64,000 nt of DNA from Dryas octopetala (GCA_963921425.1 OY992836.1:8137825-8201824), one strand, 5' to 3'; numbered from the stretch's first letter, positions 36,581 through 48,946 are shown. Translations and numbers: made by a program. The notes: generated from the letters alone by a model not told the origin.

Positions 36581-39500
36581 ATGGGCAACAACAAGCAGCG
36601 CTTCAAGAACAATAAGCCCCATCATCGCGGCCAATCGAGTCGGACCCATCACCATCTTCCAGAACAGTCAGTAATTCCATGTCTTTCTTCTTTTACTCCA
36701 ACTTCGCCGTCTTTCTCTTGCTCTTGTTGTCTAACTTTTTCTTTTCCTTTCAGTGAAAACGAGTCCCTACCATCTGCTCAAGGTGCCAATCCATCAGCTG
36801 CAATTTTTATTTTTTATTTTTTGTAGGTGGGCTAGAAGGTGTTTAATATAATTGCAGCTGTAGGGGTCTTTTGAATTTTGGTGGCTGATGAGTTTTTTTT
36901 TTTTTTTTTTTTTTTTGTTCTTGCAGCTACTGAAGAGGAACAACCAGTGGGTCCCAAAATCCACCTTGCAATGTGGGTATGCATTTCTTTGCTTGTTGCT
37001 TCACTACACAATTTGTTCTCCTGAACTTCAATTTTGGTTTGGTTGGGTTTAAAAGACGAATTGCACCACACAATGGCAATCGGTCACGGTTTTGTTGCTA
37101 TTGTATAATAATTGAGCCACCCTCTTGAAACTGGTGTGTGTTTGTGTCTGTGTTTTCCCACACTAGTTATCTTATCACATTCATGGTTGAAAGGGACATT
37201 GGATTGTTTTCATCTGCCCTTCTTTTTCCAGTTCTAGTTTGTGATTTGGAGGTGTATAAATCTCTTAAAGAGTTATATCGATTAGTTATTTGAGGTAAAG
37301 TTCCAAACATGTGGCATTACTTTGTGTGTCTGAAATGAATATTTGAAATATCATCCTCAACTTCAATCTATTTTGTGAACGTGAAATCAATTGGTAATAT
37401 TTTGTTGATTCAGGATTTTGGCCAATGTGATGCAAAAAGGTGCACGGGGCGCAAGCTTTCAAGATTTGGCTTTCTGAAAGCAAGTATCTGGTTTGGTTTT
37501 CCTTTAGAATTACTCGTTCACATTTAAATTTCTATGTTGGCTGGTTTTGTTTCGTTTCTTTTTTCGATCTCAAAATTTTATTGAAATAAGAATTGGCTCG
37601 TGGTCTTTATTGCCACTATATAAGATGTTGGCTGGTTTTTTCTTTGTTTTTTTATTCAAACCGTAAATTCTTTATTGGCTTGTGGTCTTTAGTGCCATCT
37701 CTAGCCTAGACATAAGTTGATTCTTTACAAGATTATTGCTAATGGTGAATTAAGTTCATTCTATGTCTGATTTGAGGTGACTGATTTACAATTGGATCCG
37801 CTACTTTATGGCATTGTCACTAGTGTTATGAAATCTTTAGATATTATGGTTGTTGTGCATAAAACAGAAGCATTTGAAAGAGAGAGATTTACAAGAGATC
37901 GCCTTGTTTATAGGTTTCAAATATAACTCTCATTGTCTCCTAGAAAGGCTAAAAGATTTTTTAAAATCCTAAAAGACTCCCTTACCAAAAAAAAGAAAAA
38001 AAAAAAAAAAAAAATCCTCAAAGAGTCATTAATACTAAAAGACTCATTTAATACAAAGACTGATAAATAATAGGAGACTCTTAGAAAACTTAACAACATT
38101 GAGTATATCTAAGACAAATAAATTGACTCTTAATAACACTTGACACTAACTATTAGACTTATTTATTTATTTATTTTTTAACTGATTCTTGCACCACCGT
38201 TGGCATTTCATTTTAGACCCAAAAGGCCATATTGTTAGATTTGACCAATGGGCTTATCTTGGGTTGCCCAAAGGACTATTCCATCATGTCTCCCCTCTGG
38301 AAAGAACTTGATCCGGTCAAGTTTGGAGCTGGACTAAGAATAGAATCATCATATTCAATGTGTTCAAGAAGGAAAGTGCCAGCTGTTCCCTTGAGTTTCA
38401 TGGGCTGCAAAACCTTTGTAGAGACAAGCTTGAACTTATTGTTCCTATTCTCAAAGGAATATCTATTATTATAGCCACACCGTTGCACCTTTCTATCAAA
38501 TCAAGGTCAGCCTAATAAAATGTGACACACTTCTTTGTGTAGCACATCACATTTACTGTGTCAATGAGCCCTCCAATAGAATAGGCTACCAAAGAACACT
38601 GACTTTGATATTTGTGTTATTTACCCATGCCACTTTGTACGGATTTGGATGAGGCTCAGTAGGAACCCATATTCGTGAAGAACATCTTCAGTAATAACAT
38701 TAGTGCAACTACCGTTGTCTATAGACACGGTGCACAGTTGATCATTACATCGAACACCTGTTTGAATAATGTTGCTCCTTCGCCATCTACGTTTTTGTTT
38801 TCGTGTTCCTTTTGCATATTTAGAAAAGGATGTAAAACTATACAAGGTTGGCGCTCATCACCCCTATGAGAACTCTTGTAACCATCGCTGCCTTGTTCAG
38901 CTTCTAACACGGCAATTTCTTTTCCTCTTTTTTTAGGGGTGGAAAAGGCAATAAGAGCATCTTTATCTGTAGAAGCCACCAATCAATTTGGACATTGTGC
39001 TGAAAAATGTCCAAAACCTTTACATGTCCAACATTGCACTCCAATTCTAGTTTTAGAGCTAGAACTAACATTACTTTTCTCAACAGATAAACTTCATGGT
39101 GTCAATTCCATGAATTCTAGATGAACCTGTTGGTTGTAATTAGCTGGTACGAAGTAGCGTGTCATTACCATCCTTACATCTTCTCAAGCTCTATAATGAT
39201 TTTGACGCTGTTATAGCTTTAATTCTTATGTACATAGATATGTTTCTTTTTATTAATGGACTCCTTGTCTACTGCTATTGTACTATTTCATGAAATGTTC
39301 AATAAAATTTATTTATTTATTTTTTATAAAAAGGATGCTCTTAGAAAACTTAAAGACATTGAGTCTTTCTTAGACAAATGAATTGACTCTTAATAACACT
39401 TGACATTAACTCTTAGACTCCTAAACTTATTTATTATTTATGTATCCACTGATTCCTGCACTACCATGGGCTTTTCATTTTTGACCCAAAAGACCTTATT

Positions 39501-42500
39501 GTTGGATTTGGTCCAATGGGATTAGTCGGGGGCTTCCAAAGAGGATAATTCTTTTCTAACCTAGCAGTAGCTATAGTATCACACCTTGAGCATATTCACC
39601 ATCAAATGTGTGAAGATTGCCTCTCTATCTTGGTTTATCAAACTATTAAAGTGACTGGAATGTATTTGGTTACAATTATGACACGATGAATGTACATATT
39701 ATTTAGGTGGTGGAAACATGTTGTGACAAACAAGATTCAGTAATCGTACTTTGAGTTTAAGCTGGAAAATCTGGATCACACTCATTTTAGGTTTATTAAA
39801 AGGTTTCTCTCGTGCAATATCCTTAGTTTTGACATTCGTACAATTTCATGCAGGAGTTGCGTGTGAATAATGGTTTTGGAGGCATTGTTTTGAGGTACAT
39901 AAAGAAAACTATATTGTATACATCATCTGGTTGCCCTGGAATATTATACAGGGAAAATAAATATGTTCTATTTTAAAATTAAATGAGTAATTCTATTGAC
40001 CTTTCTTATGGTGGAATCGGGCAATGTCCAATCATTATAGCCTGCTGCATTCCGCTGGATGATCAATTACTCTTCTTCTACTTGTCTACCCTAAATAATT
40101 GAGCTCTAAAGAGTGCAAGCAATTTAGTTTTTAAAGAAATTATTTGCACTGGATCTTGGGTAAGGGCAGGTGGGCATGCTGGTTGAAATGTAGAATTTTG
40201 CGTTTGAACCAAGCTTAAGGAGAGACTCTTATTATCTTTTTAATTAAAATTTGTAGCATCACCTGTTATTCCTTTCATTAAACAGTTTATGCATTTAAAA
40301 TGACATCCCTTGCTTCATGGTTCATCTAAGGTGTATAGAAACATATATGAATTCTTCTACTCATTTCTAATCTGTTGTGTATCCATTTTCACAGTCCGGT
40401 TGGGACGCTTTGTGTCTCAAGAGAAGATTATAGCTTAATCCAGCGAAAAGGATTAGCTGTTGTGGATTGCTCCTGGGCACGCTTGGGTGATGTACCGTTT
40501 GTGAAGCTGCGTTGCACTGCTCCTCGACTCTGTATGAACTTTAATTCTTCAATCAATTAACTTGCTCGTATCTTATTTAAGTTATGATTTTTGGGCACAG
40601 GCCTTTGTTTTAACACAAGCAACCAGGAGTGTCCAATAGAAACATGTCTACTAAAAAATATCTATAAGCATGGACATGTCTATATGTCTGTTGATTTTTG
40701 GTTTGATAGAAGTTGAAATGTAAAGAACTGTAGATATTATGATTATGAAAGCATTGAACGTACGGATAAATGTTTCATACACCAAAGAAATGGTTTCAAA
40801 TGCAGAACTGGATGAGTGTTTAATTGCCACGTACTCACGTGTGCTGTTATGAAAGGTGAAAAGAATCTATAGTAGTACATGTGGCAATTAAATTCTTGTC
40901 TGCATGTGTAATTGAAACTCCATCGGCTGTATCTTGAGATTTATACCAAATAAGATATTCATTGTATTTAAGAAATAAAACCTAGAGGTCATAAATCTAA
41001 GAAAAGGGGGCTTATTCATTTGGGATTGGCTAATATGGAACATAAGCCTACAGAGAAAGTACTCCCCTTTAGAAACTTACTGATCCAAACCAACTTGTTT
41101 AAGCCCACTGCATGACTCAGGTTGATAAATATCCAAACATGTACAAGCCTATCATAGCATGACTGAGTCCTGCCACCCTATGATCTGAATTCTTATCCAT
41201 TTGTCACTTAATAGGTGAGTGACGAGAGCCTTAATATTCATTGCCTTCAATAATTCATCGTCTACACAGAACTCTACGCTGAGTGAGCAGACTGAAATGG
41301 TGGTCACAGTAATCGTTCTATGAGTGTACAAAAATTTTCCAGAATCAACCTACACCAAACTTTCTACTCTAAAATAATTTCAGACAGGAGGAGAATAAAA
41401 ACACAGGAGTAGAGTTCTGTGTACTGAGGGAAGTATGACATTGCAAGATAAGAAGTAGAGTTCTGTGTTGTGAGGAAAGAGGTTTTGAAATGAAGGAAAC
41501 CAGTAGAGTAAGATGAAAAAGAACTCAAGAATGAGGGGAAAAGAGAGAAAGAAGTAGGTGTTGAGAAATGTCTTGAGTGTTTGTATTATCTTGTATATAG
41601 TGAAAAAATTGGCATCTTATTGTGGTTTTCCTCCTTCCATTATGAGAGGGTTTTTCACGTAAATTCTTGGTGTCCAATTTACGGAAGTGCGTCCTTACTC
41701 TGTCATATCCATGTCCACGTATCTTGGAAGCCTTCAATGTATCTGCTTACCTGGGCATAGAATTTTTATATCTCTGTGCTGTGATTAAGTTCTGTAATTA
41801 TGTTGACTGAAGAACTGCAAATATGGTTCATTATCTGTGTCTAACCTAATTGCCCTTTCCTTGTCCCCTGTTTTCCTTATTTTTTGACTGATTCCTGGTC
41901 ACGTGTTCAAAATTCAATGTTCAAAGCCATATGTCATGATATATGGAAAGAACTTACCTATCACGTTTGTATACACTCTCTGTGTCTATCTCTTTCATCA
42001 TGTGATCTAGCACGTGATGAGATCACATGATGAGAGAGATAGACACAATGGTGTATACACCCATTACATGGAAGTCTTTCTCCATGATCTATATAATTTA
42101 GGAGGATTCTACTCATACTTGGTCAAATTGAGTAACTAAAATAAGCCTTAAGAAACCAAACTTTTGGCATAAAATCAATTGTTTGGAAACTTAAGTGGTA
42201 CCTTCCCAATGGGTTTAACTATTGTAAAACCAATTTCCCAACATATGGGTAATTCACGTACCTTTCCATAGATTTTAGAAATATATAGGTCAAACTTTAA
42301 TCTCAGATTTCCTTCTGCGGAGTCCAATCAAATATACCTTACACACTTAAAACTAACTGTTCAGATATCACTTTCTATTTTTACTTGTTCTGTATACACT
42401 TCAAAGGTTTTGGAAAATCTACTTTAAACATCCCTGATTCCTAATTTGATAATTAAAGTTTATCTGTTCTCTACTAGTGATAACAACCCTGTCTAATTTG

Positions 42501-45500
42501 ACCAAAAAAAAAAAAAAAACCCTGTCTATCATTTTATAAGTAATATTAATTCTTCTGCTGCTTATTATTATTATTATTTATTTTATATAATGTTATTAAT
42601 GTCTTTATGGCACTGCACTTATGTTGTTGGTCTTGTTACGGATGCATGGAGTTGAATTTCTGTGCTCAATTGTTTTCTGCTTGTCAGCTCTTTAAAATTG
42701 ACAAATCGCTTAATATTGCAGTGCCTTGGCTTGTAGCAGCAAATCCAGTAAATTATGGTCGACCATGCCAACTATCTTGTGTGGAGGCATTATCTGCAGC
42801 TTTAATCATATGGTACTAAAACCTCTCCCCCTTACCTTGCAGAGTTTCCCCTTTTTGTTTGTTGCTGATACCTTTGGGATCTTATACACTAGCGCAATCT
42901 CTCATTGCTTATACAGAGGGGTATTGGTCCAGTTTGCATTGCTGGAGTGCCATCAATGTGACACATATAGCATTGCACATCCTTTCTGCAGGCTTCCATT
43001 GTGAATTTCTTATCTGATAATTTATCATATTTAGGATAAGTGGTTGATATCACTTTACATGAGAAACAAGATTGGACCAATAAAATAACCTGCTTGGTTT
43101 CTCGCATGGCGCAATCTGATATAAGTGGAAATGAGACCATTAAATAACTCTAAACTTTCTAGTCTTATTGGGAAAGTTAGTGGCACTACAGTAAGCATGT
43201 AGGCTAGAAAAACCAAATGAAACAACATTATTATAACTTTTTAAGCCTAAATGAAACAACATCATTTGAACTTTTTCGCCTAAAAGTGTTCAAAGAACTT
43301 AAGTGCTCAACCTAGCATTAACATTGGGTAGAATTTGTACCTTGTAGGGTAAATGCTTGCTTGGTAATCTCATGGAAGGGTTAGTACTAGTGACAATATT
43401 CAAACTTCAAAGAAGGAAACCTAATGTGTTTTTATCACCTTATGGCGTTCTATGTGTAAAGAGTGAGTTTGATCACTTATTCCTCTATTATTCAGTTGCA
43501 TTTAGATCATGGCACAATCTTTGTATGGAGGCAAGATTGAGCTGGGTGATTCAGCCCCTTGTGAATCTTTTTTTAATGAGAAACGTTGCGCTTTTGGTGG
43601 ACGAAAAAAGGAAAATGTATTATGGTGGTGTTGTATGTTGTCTACCTTTTGGGTGGGTTGGTTGGAAAGTAATGTTAGGTTTTTAAAGCTATTTGAAGAT
43701 TTATTACTTTGAGGTTTTTCCATTACAATAAAAGCATAAAAGACCCTATAATAAAAGATATTAACGCTCTATGACTACTAGGTTTTCCCATTATAATAAA
43801 AGAAAGTATAAAATACTCTTAATACTCTTGGGCTGTTGCAGTAGACCAAATAGACCCACCTTCAGTAAATTCCCAATTGTGCAAGATCCCAAGGAGGCCC
43901 AACATAACCAAGGCTTAGGCTGTATGCCTTCCCCCCCCCCCACCCAATACTTTTGTAGAATTTTAAAGGGTGCTATCACTTATCTCCATCAACCTCTTTG
44001 TTAATGAACATATTTGGGCCAACAGTTTATGTTATCTGCCAAACATTCAGTTGATATTATTTTTTTAAATGTGTCTTTTATACAATTTTACAGTGGGGAA
44101 GAGGAAACTGCAAATTTGTTGCTTGGAAAGTTCAAATGGGGTCATTCTTTCCTATCTCTCAACAAGTATGTTTTCAGTTCATTTATTGAATTGTTTATTT
44201 ACTTTCACATAATATAGAACTGTGTTCGTCAAGAGGCATAGTCCAGGTAAGAGATTCAAGCTATGTTAATTGAAGCCATAGTGGACTTAGAAAATTTAAG
44301 CTTCACAAAATGAAGTCCAAATTTTGATGAAATGCATAGCATTGTTTCTTAAATGTATGGTTGAGTAAAGAAAATTGATCTGGACTGAATCAATATCCTT
44401 TTTTAGCTTGACCTTTGAGATTGACTTAGGCTGTCATTCAATTTGGATTTGTTTGCTCAGTCTCTCGCACCTCCTGTTGCAGATGGTTATATAATATTTA
44501 GAAAGCAAATGTCATTTATGGCTGAAGTCAAAATTTAGAAAAAAAAAAAAAAAAAGAGAGCTACAATATATCTAGATCAACTAACGTTTTCTAATTAGAT
44601 TGGGTGACAGAAATACTCCTCTATCCAACTGTTTAAAGTTCATTAACATCCTCATGTCATCTCAATTTGGTTCTGGATCTCTGGCATTCTACTTCCAAAG
44701 AATTTGGAGGGCAAAATGTCAAGAAAACTACATTTTGCTCTCCAAATTCTTTCCCATGGGAGATTGAGATTACTTTCAATGTATATATAGCTATACAAAT
44801 GTACATGAAGTTTATATCTCTAACACTGTTTCGACCGTGGCCCTTCTAACCAATGCAGGGAACTTCTTAAGGCTTACTCTAAATGTGAAAACAGTGCTGA
44901 TATTATTTCAGTCCAAAATGCTTGGCTTTCACAAAATAGTCGAGTTCCAGAGGTTCCTAAAGAAGTAGAAGGTATCTGTCACTTTCTAATTTTATCTAGA
45001 GAAACTCTTTACAATACAAGGCATTGATCTGCATCATTAATGTACATTTTGAAGTTTGAAGTGAAAATTGTTGATTTTGTCTGTCTTTGTCACCATTGGT
45101 GAAACTTACTAACTGTATGTCAAACTTGTAACCCATCAAATATCTGTCCTCTGCTTGAGAATGTCAGGGTGCATTTCTTTTGCATCCTTTACACTTTTCA
45201 TGGATTCTTCTATTTTTGCTCCTGTGGTTGTCCTGCTGTTCATCAGCTCTTCCATCTTAACATCAGGCTGGTGTTTGGTTGAAAACATCATGAAAGGTCC
45301 TGCCTTTTTTTATGGCACATATATTCACAAGACTCACAAAATCTAGTAAGATGCATTTGCTCCTCTGTTTAATTAATCTCACTCTGGTTACGACTGACTC
45401 ATGGTAAAAATTTACTTCAATGTCTTTTTTGTCCTACAAGTAATTGTAGATTACAGTGTAGTCAATCTTGTTTATTCCTGTATCAATTTTTACCAAGGCT

Positions 45501-45824
45501 TTAATTTATTCCTTTGCTTAACTTTGGGGGGTCAGATCATGTGTTTTTTGTTCATCTGTGTCCTAGTGTATTCCTTCCATAGTTTCTCATCTCATATATG
45601 TGTTATGAAATGAGCAATAACATTTCGTTGAATACCATCTTTGTTAAGACTTGAGAAAAGGTATGCTAATCTCAACATATTTTTTTCTTTTTTCTGCTAC
45701 AGGTGCAGACGTGTCTTCTCGCAGTGAAGATGAGGGCTCTTATGATTCTGACGATGGGCTTCCACCACTTGAAAAGAATATGAATCATTTAAACTTAGAG
45801 GAAAGTGATGAAGAAAGTGAGTAG
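36581..45824 (+). CDS. TSR3: 18S rRNA aminocarboxypropyltransferase TSR3
   Basis: Ten exons: 36581-36666, 36754-36782, 36927-36976, 37414-37479, 39854-39894, 40395-40531, 42722-42812, 44094-44165, 44859-44971 and 45703-45824. They join in phase to 268 residues. Diagnostic blocks are [92 protein letters not shown] and an acidic tail. TSR3 transfers the acp group from S-adenosylmethionine to a methylated pseudouridine in 18S rRNA, a late cytoplasmic step of small-subunit maturation. Intron 4 has a GC donor. Introns 4, 6 and 7 exceed 1 kb; 4 and 7 contain recognisable retroelement debris. It resembles At5g10070 (from memory). Confidence 0.94.
37531..37720. repeat. Imperfect ~95-bp tandem duplication in TSR3 intron 4
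   Basis: ATGTTGGCTGGTTTT, then AAT/AATTCTTTATTGGC-like sequence and CGTGGTCTTTATTGCCA / TGTGGTCTTTAGTGCCA, appear twice in the same order. Confidence 0.6.
38075..39545 (-). mobile_element. Decayed gypsy-type element between direct repeats, TSR3 intron 4
   Basis: Two direct repeats of about 210 bp, roughly 38075-38285 and 39336-39545, share GACTCTTAATAACACTTGAC and the GACCCAAAAG block. They look like diverged LTRs or LTR parts. Between them the minus strand encodes pieces of a gag-protease region: a CX2CX4HX4C zinc knuckle ([14 protein letters not shown]) at about 38990-39035, and a retropepsin-like motif with DNGS at about 38715-38735. Stops and frameshifts separate the pieces, so it is non-functional. 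It is antisense to TSR3. Only a fraction of a full gypsy element remains. Confidence 0.72.
40532..42721 (+). other. TSR3 intron 6
   Basis: A 2.2-kb intron without recognisable ORFs. The 41330-41760 part has LTR-like sequence (GTATATAGTG, then TTTTCACGTAAATTCTTGG and GTGTCCAATTTACG), possibly a solo LTR, low confidence. A foldback lies at 41945-42090. Confidence 0.5.
41945..42090. repeat. Long inverted repeat (hairpin) in TSR3 intron 6
   Basis: Arms of about 60 bp: GTATACACTCTCTGTGTCTA then TCTCTTTCATCATGTGATC, mirrored by GATCACATGATGAGAGAGAT then AGACACAATGGTGTATAC. The loop is about 13 bp. Similarity continues outward more weakly. It could be a tiny MITE; transcribed with TSR3 it would fold into a stable hairpin. 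Confidence 0.8.
43420..43712 (+). pseudogene. LINE reverse-transcriptase zinc-binding (zf-RVT) fragment in TSR3 intron 7
   Basis: The reading frame shows the pattern of the LINE zf-RVT domain: [19 protein letters not shown], then SWHNL and LSWVIQPLV. After a frameshift, the [20 protein letters not shown] tail follows in another frame. Key Cys/His residues are partly lost and both LINE ends are missing, so this is a dead 3' fragment in the intron on the sense strand. Confidence 0.65.
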
Positions 45825-47134
45825 AAAGGATAATATTATGTTTCCTTGATGACTTAATATGTAAAAATGCCCGGAGAATCTGAGATGACGCCTTCTCAAA
45901 TCTTCTCTCATGGGTTCCATGCACAAAATCAGCATATGATTTTGGCTTTAGATATGTGCTGATCATCTTTGTTATTCTCAAGATTGGTTGTTAGTTTCAT
46001 TAGTTATTGTAATTTCAGTGAGGAACTACGTTTTTTCTTTTTCAGACCACCTTTACCTGAGGTCTTGGATTATTGTCAAAATCTATTATATTAGTCCACT
46101 CTATTCTGGTGTCCCAGACAAGACCTATAGGGTTCAAGTTTTGGAAAAGTGAGAATGAGAAAATAATTTTATTCCCATGTTTGGTAAATGCATGCATAAG
46201 AAATGGTTTTCTGTTCATAGAAATCTGATGCACCCCAAGGTGGTTTTGTGGTGGGGGGCGCAATGAGCGCAATGAATCCCTCCTCTCAGCTTGGGTTTTG
46301 TTAATAATCTTCTTAGGAAAGCATTTATTACACTTTTTATAGACAATTATAGCCGTTTTAATATTTGATAATACCAATTTTATCCAAAACAAATTCTTCA
46401 CATTATATATTTAATAGATGATATAATTGTAAAACTGAATAATTTGTATTTTCTATTTCTGCACAAATCAAACATGGTAATAAAAATAAAAAGATAATTC
46501 TTGATTTACTTTTCCTTTCCTAAGAAATCAATTCCGATCCATTTACCAAGAAATTTCCTTATTTCGGCCGATGACCATCCGATAAAGAGCAAGTTCTTTT
46601 AAACTAGGAATAAACAATTTTGCATATAACGTGAGCGTTTTCAAATAATTTTCAGCACCACCAGTCCATTCATTCCAGTCCTTTATCAACATGCATGATT
46701 TTGTGCCCATTTGATACTGTGTGCGCAGCTTGCGATCAATAGCCAGCAAAAAACAATTCTACCATACAATTCCACACGTACTCTTTTAGTCTTTGAGTGA
46801 GAGTTCACTTTTCCCCCTTTGAGAATGGACTAATAACCACGGTTGGATTTGGTTGTATAAGAGAGAGACAAGGTTGGACTAATTATTAAACAGGGTTGCT
46901 TGATTATGTGTATGATATGACCCTCTAGTATTATGGCGCCATGTGCACGATTACTTTAAAAAATGTAAACTTTACTTGAATTAGACACATATTTGTATAT
47001 CATTGAAATGCACATCATACAAGTGACATAATTAGTGAAAAATCTCTGTTGTATGGTAAAAGGAATCAACTAGCAATACACATTCAAGATGAAAATTCAT
47101 GCCATTGACAACAATCAATACTAGTGGACCACTA

Positions 47135-47136
<2 letters not shown>
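45825..47136. other. Intergenic DNA between TSR3 and the serpin
   Basis: Begins with the TSR3 3' UTR. The 46090-46530 part is AT-rich and may contain an old MITE, but no matching ends were confirmed. No gene recognised. Confidence 0.45.

Positions 47137-47213
<77 letters not shown>
47137..47213. repeat. (GA)n microsatellite in the serpin upstream region
   Basis: About 77 bp of GA dinucleotides, roughly 320 bp before the serpin ATG. GAGA-type runs can bind BBR/BPC factors in plants; a role here is only a possibility. Confidence 0.95.
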
Positions 47214-47216
<3 letters not shown>

Positions 47217-47530
47217 TGTACACAAGAAACTTACAAGTATCACCCAAAGAAAAGATCAATTCAACAATAAAATGAATTGAATAATGGAATGATAATGTTT
47301 TAATTATGAAAAATATTTCCCAAAAAAATTGGCCCAATGTAATAATCCACTTGTCTTGGTTTTTATTGTTTTACAATATCTTGCACAAAAAAAGAAGTGC
47401 AGAGCAAGAAAACGTACAAGAAACAGATAGGAATCCTTGTGCGGCAAGTCTTCTTTTTCCCAAAAAAAGGCCAAGGCTTTACAGAAGAATGCAGCAAAGG
47501 AGACTACGAGGCAGTTGAGGGTTTTAGCTA

Positions 47531-48946
47531 ATGGCGTCTCTGATGGCAATTCGACGTGCAGGAAGCCAAACACTATCTTCCTTCTTCAAGGTACGGCCTC
47601 TGCCCCAACCCCCTTCTCGTTTCAGCTCCCTTCACAAGCACACCAACAACAACATTCACAACCTTTTTCCCTTCATCCCCAAAAGTAGTCTGAGCACCTC
47701 TGCGGTCCCAAACACAGCAACAACAACAACAGCAAATACAGTGGACAACGAAACCCACACCGCCATGCTGCGAATCATGAAGCAGTTGACTGATCAAGGC
47801 AAACACAAGAACATGGTGTACTCACCGCTGTCGATCAAGGTGGTGCTGAGCCTTCTAGCCGCGGCTGGGTCCGAGTCAAAGAGTCGCTACCTGGTGCAGT
47901 TGCTCTCTTTCCTCAACCCCAAACCCTCCGACTCCTGGTCCTCCTACCCCAGCTTGACTTTTTCCAATGGCTTATGGGTCGACGAGTCTTCCTGGGTCAT
48001 GAAGCCTTGTTTCGAAAAACTAATGGACATGACTACTTCAACTTGCAAGGCCTCTATGAATTACCAATTTGATTTCGAGATTGATGCTGACAATGCGAGA
48101 ACTCAAGTGAATTCATGGGCCCAAGAGAAGACTAGTGATCGAATCAAACAGTTCCTTCCTCCTGGCTCAGTTAACATCATAACCAGCCTCATCCTTGCAA
48201 ATTCATTACACTTTGATGGACATTGGGAGCAAGAGTTTGATTCAGTAACAAAAGACTATGTATTCCACCTCTCCAATGGGAAAACAGTTGAGGCAAAGTT
48301 CATGACCACCAGCAATGACAACCATCACTTTCTAAGTGTCTTTGAAGGGTTCAAAGTGTTGAGGCTTTTTTACAATCGAGGCGGTCTAGACAGGCGGAGT
48401 TTCTCCATGTGCTTGTTTCTTCCAGATTCAAAACATGGTGATCTGCCTGCTTTGCTTGAGAGAGTTTGCTGTGAACCCGGCTTCCTAAAACGTCATCTTC
48501 CAAACAAGAAAGTTAAAGTGGATCAATTGTTAATTCCAGAGGTTAAGCTTTCTTCTGACTCCTTTGAAGCTAAGGAGGAAGTTGTCAATAGTATTAGTGC
48601 TGCTGGACTTTTCACATTGCCTGAAGGTATTACTTGTGAATTAGCGGATCAGGGTTCAGAGGGAGAGGGACTACATGTTTCCAAACTAGTCCATAAATCC
48701 TTCATTGAAGTTAATAAAGATGGCACAAAAGCTGCAGCTGTGACTATGACAGAAGCTTGTGATGTTACTCGCAAGGAGAGCAAGATAGACTTTGTGGTTG
48801 GTAATGATATCAAAGCACAAGTCGACTTTGTGGCTGATCACCCTTTCTTGTTTGTCATCTATGAAGAAATTACTGGAACCGAGCTGTTTATCGGCCAAGT
48901 GCTCAATCCCAGTCGTCACAACCCTTACATGGATATATGCAATTAA
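47531..48946 (+). CDS. Divergent plant serpin with N-terminal extension
   Basis: Uninterrupted 471-residue serpin ORF. Core motifs are present: NMVYSPLSIKVVLSLLAAAG (about 97-116), a VNSWAQEKTSDRIKQFLPPG helix, ILANSLHFDGHW, FSMCLFLPD, HKSFIEVNKDGTKAAA hinge (about 388-403), DHPFLFVIYEE and the C-terminal LFIGQVLNP signature. The first 70 residues are extra compared with cytosolic plant serpins, rich in Ser, Arg and Pro, and look like an organelle presequence (MASLMAIRRAGSQTLSSFFK). The reactive-centre loop lacks the usual Leu-Arg scissile region and is lengthened before VDFVADHPF. The segment between the third helix region and LTFSNGLWVDESS is short. Plant serpins as I know them have one intron; none is seen. 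Protease inhibition is therefore doubtful. Confidence 0.9.
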   Translation: MASLMAIRRAGSQTLSSFFKVRPLPQPPSRFSSLHKHTNNNIHNLFPFIPKSSLSTSAVPNTATTTTANTVDNETHTAMLRIMKQLTDQGKHKNMVYSPLSIKVVLSLLAAAGSESKSRYLVQLLSFLNPKPSDSWSSYPSLTFSNGLWVDESSWVMKPCFEKLMDMTTSTCKASMNYQFDFEIDADNARTQVNSWAQEKTSDRIKQFLPPGSVNIITSLILANSLHFDGHWEQEFDSVTKDYVFHLSNGKTVEAKFMTTSNDNHHFLSVFEGFKVLRLFYNRGGLDRRSFSMCLFLPDSKHGDLPALLERVCCEPGFLKRHLPNKKVKVDQLLIPEVKLSSDSFEAKEEVVNSISAAGLFTLPEGITCELADQGSEGEGLHVSKLVHKSFIEVNKDGTKAAAVTMTEACDVTRKESKIDFVVGNDIKAQVDFVADHPFLFVIYEEITGTELFIGQVLNPSRHNPYMDICN

